The translations under genes and the position numbers were made by a program. Source: Azospirillum brasilense (lineage in GTDB: Bacteria; Pseudomonadota; Alphaproteobacteria; Azospirillales; Azospirillaceae). From it: a stretch of DNA of 64,000 bases. Below are positions 63,680 through 64,000 of this stretch, one piece after another. The stretch lies in NCBI RefSeq assembly GCF_005222205.1, contig NZ_CP032346.1:849001-913000 (forward strand). Reading direction: 5' to 3'. How positions within the stretch are numbered: position 1 is the first letter of the stretch; the number at the start of each line of letters is the position of its first letter. The notes under the pieces were generated by a model. It did not search any database. It was not told where the DNA came from and saw nothing but the letters and a program-made list of their open reading frames with translations.

Positions 63680-64000
63680 AGCCCGACCCTCCTCAGCAGG
63701 ACGATGACCTCGCTGCCCCTGACCGACTTAACCAGTCCCTTGTAGGAGACACCGTCCTTGAGGCAACGGATGAGCCTGGTCAACCCGGGAAAGGCGGTGA
63801 TGCTGCCAAGCACCTGGTGGCTCGGTACCGTCCGGCAGACGACGGACGAGTAGACCCCCGCCGAATCAACCAATCCCACATCAAGGGTGTCGCCCGTGCG
63901 GACGGACGCCAACGGCGGGTTCCTAACCCCCGAAAGGCTGATCTCCTCGCTGAAGTCGCAACTGCCGGTGTCAGGCGGAAGGGGTGGGTCTGGTAATGGA
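63676..64000 (-). CDS. Unknown protein, C-terminal part (continues beyond window)
   Basis: The minus-strand frame is open from the right edge to the stop at 63676, at least 108 codons. The tail reads VRTGDTLDVGLVDSAGVYSS, TVPSHQVLGSITAFPGLTRL and GLVKSVRGSEVIVLLRRVG, a beta-rich pattern that could be a small barrel. I do not recognise a family. The start is outside the window; TTG at 63912 is unlikely to be it because the frame stays open further upstream. Its stop overlaps the PfkB-NDT ATG by 4 bp, so it is the preceding gene of the same operon. Confidence 0.6.
   Translation of the reverse strand, partial: PLPDPPLPPDTGSCDFSEEISLSGVRNPPLASVRTGDTLDVGLVDSAGVYSSVVCRTVPSHQVLGSITAFPGLTRLIRCLKDGVSYKGLVKSVRGSEVIVLLRRVGL

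Overview
The window looks like chromosome of a high-GC alphaproteobacterium, most probably Azospirillum or a close relative in the Rhodospirillales. This is inferred from gene content and order: histone-deacetylase-like protein, xseB, ispA and dxs together; petABC beside trmL and hemF; DUF1285, CoA pyrophosphatase, DUF6111 and CCA-adding enzyme together; and a MoxR/DUF58/DUF4159 cluster. No database search was possible, so the genus is a guess.

Layout. (1) 1-15.6 kb is an accessory block. Two apparently identical, oppositely oriented IS630-family copies (220-1283 and 14004-15067) bracket about 12.7 kb. Inside are SnoaL-like proteins, an alpha/beta hydrolase, an XRE/MmyB regulator, an IMPACT-family pseudogene, an IS5 relic, DUF1810, and an IclR-linked catabolic cluster: RraA-like protein (frameshifted), 2-hydroxyacid dehydrogenase, YdiJ-like FAD/Fe-S dehydrogenase, MFS transporter and an SMP-30 fragment. 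A decayed type I-C cas5 gene lies just outside the right IS630. (2) 16-39.4 kb is stable core: TlyA, an HWE-like kinase, the isoprenoid genes xseB/ispA/dxs, TusA, an ArsR regulator, the cytochrome bc1 operon, TrmL, HemF, CCA-adding enzyme, and the MoxR/DUF58/DUF4159 envelope-associated cluster. (3) At 39.40 kb a tRNA-Gln(UUG) is the integration site of a 7.2-kb AT-richer island with 17-bp att repeats. It carries a tyrosine integrase, a serine resolvase, a putative replication/helicase ATPase and an AAA ATPase-TIR protein that looks like an anti-phage effector. (4) Only 28 bp beyond the island's right att site begins a Tn7-like transposition module (tniQ, tnsA-like, tniA/tnsB, tniB/tnsC). Its tniB is split by an IS66 element with a perfect 8-bp target duplication. 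(5) 54.5-64 kb is an IS-rich cargo zone. It holds an AlbA_2/Schlafen-type ATP-binding protein in an operon with a 40-residue protein and a 112-residue protein (the last split by an IS5 element), then ISXO2, IS1182 and ISL3 elements or relics. It ends with a tightly coupled operon running off the window: unknown protein, PfkB-nucleoside deoxyribosyltransferase fusion, QueC-like PP-loop enzyme.

The two best candidates for an undescribed system are the unknown/PfkB-NDT/QueC-like operon at 61.9-64 kb and the AAA-TIR island gene at 42.6-44.1 kb. Third is the AlbA_2 three-gene operon. Assigning any of them to defence is inference from domain content and mobile context.
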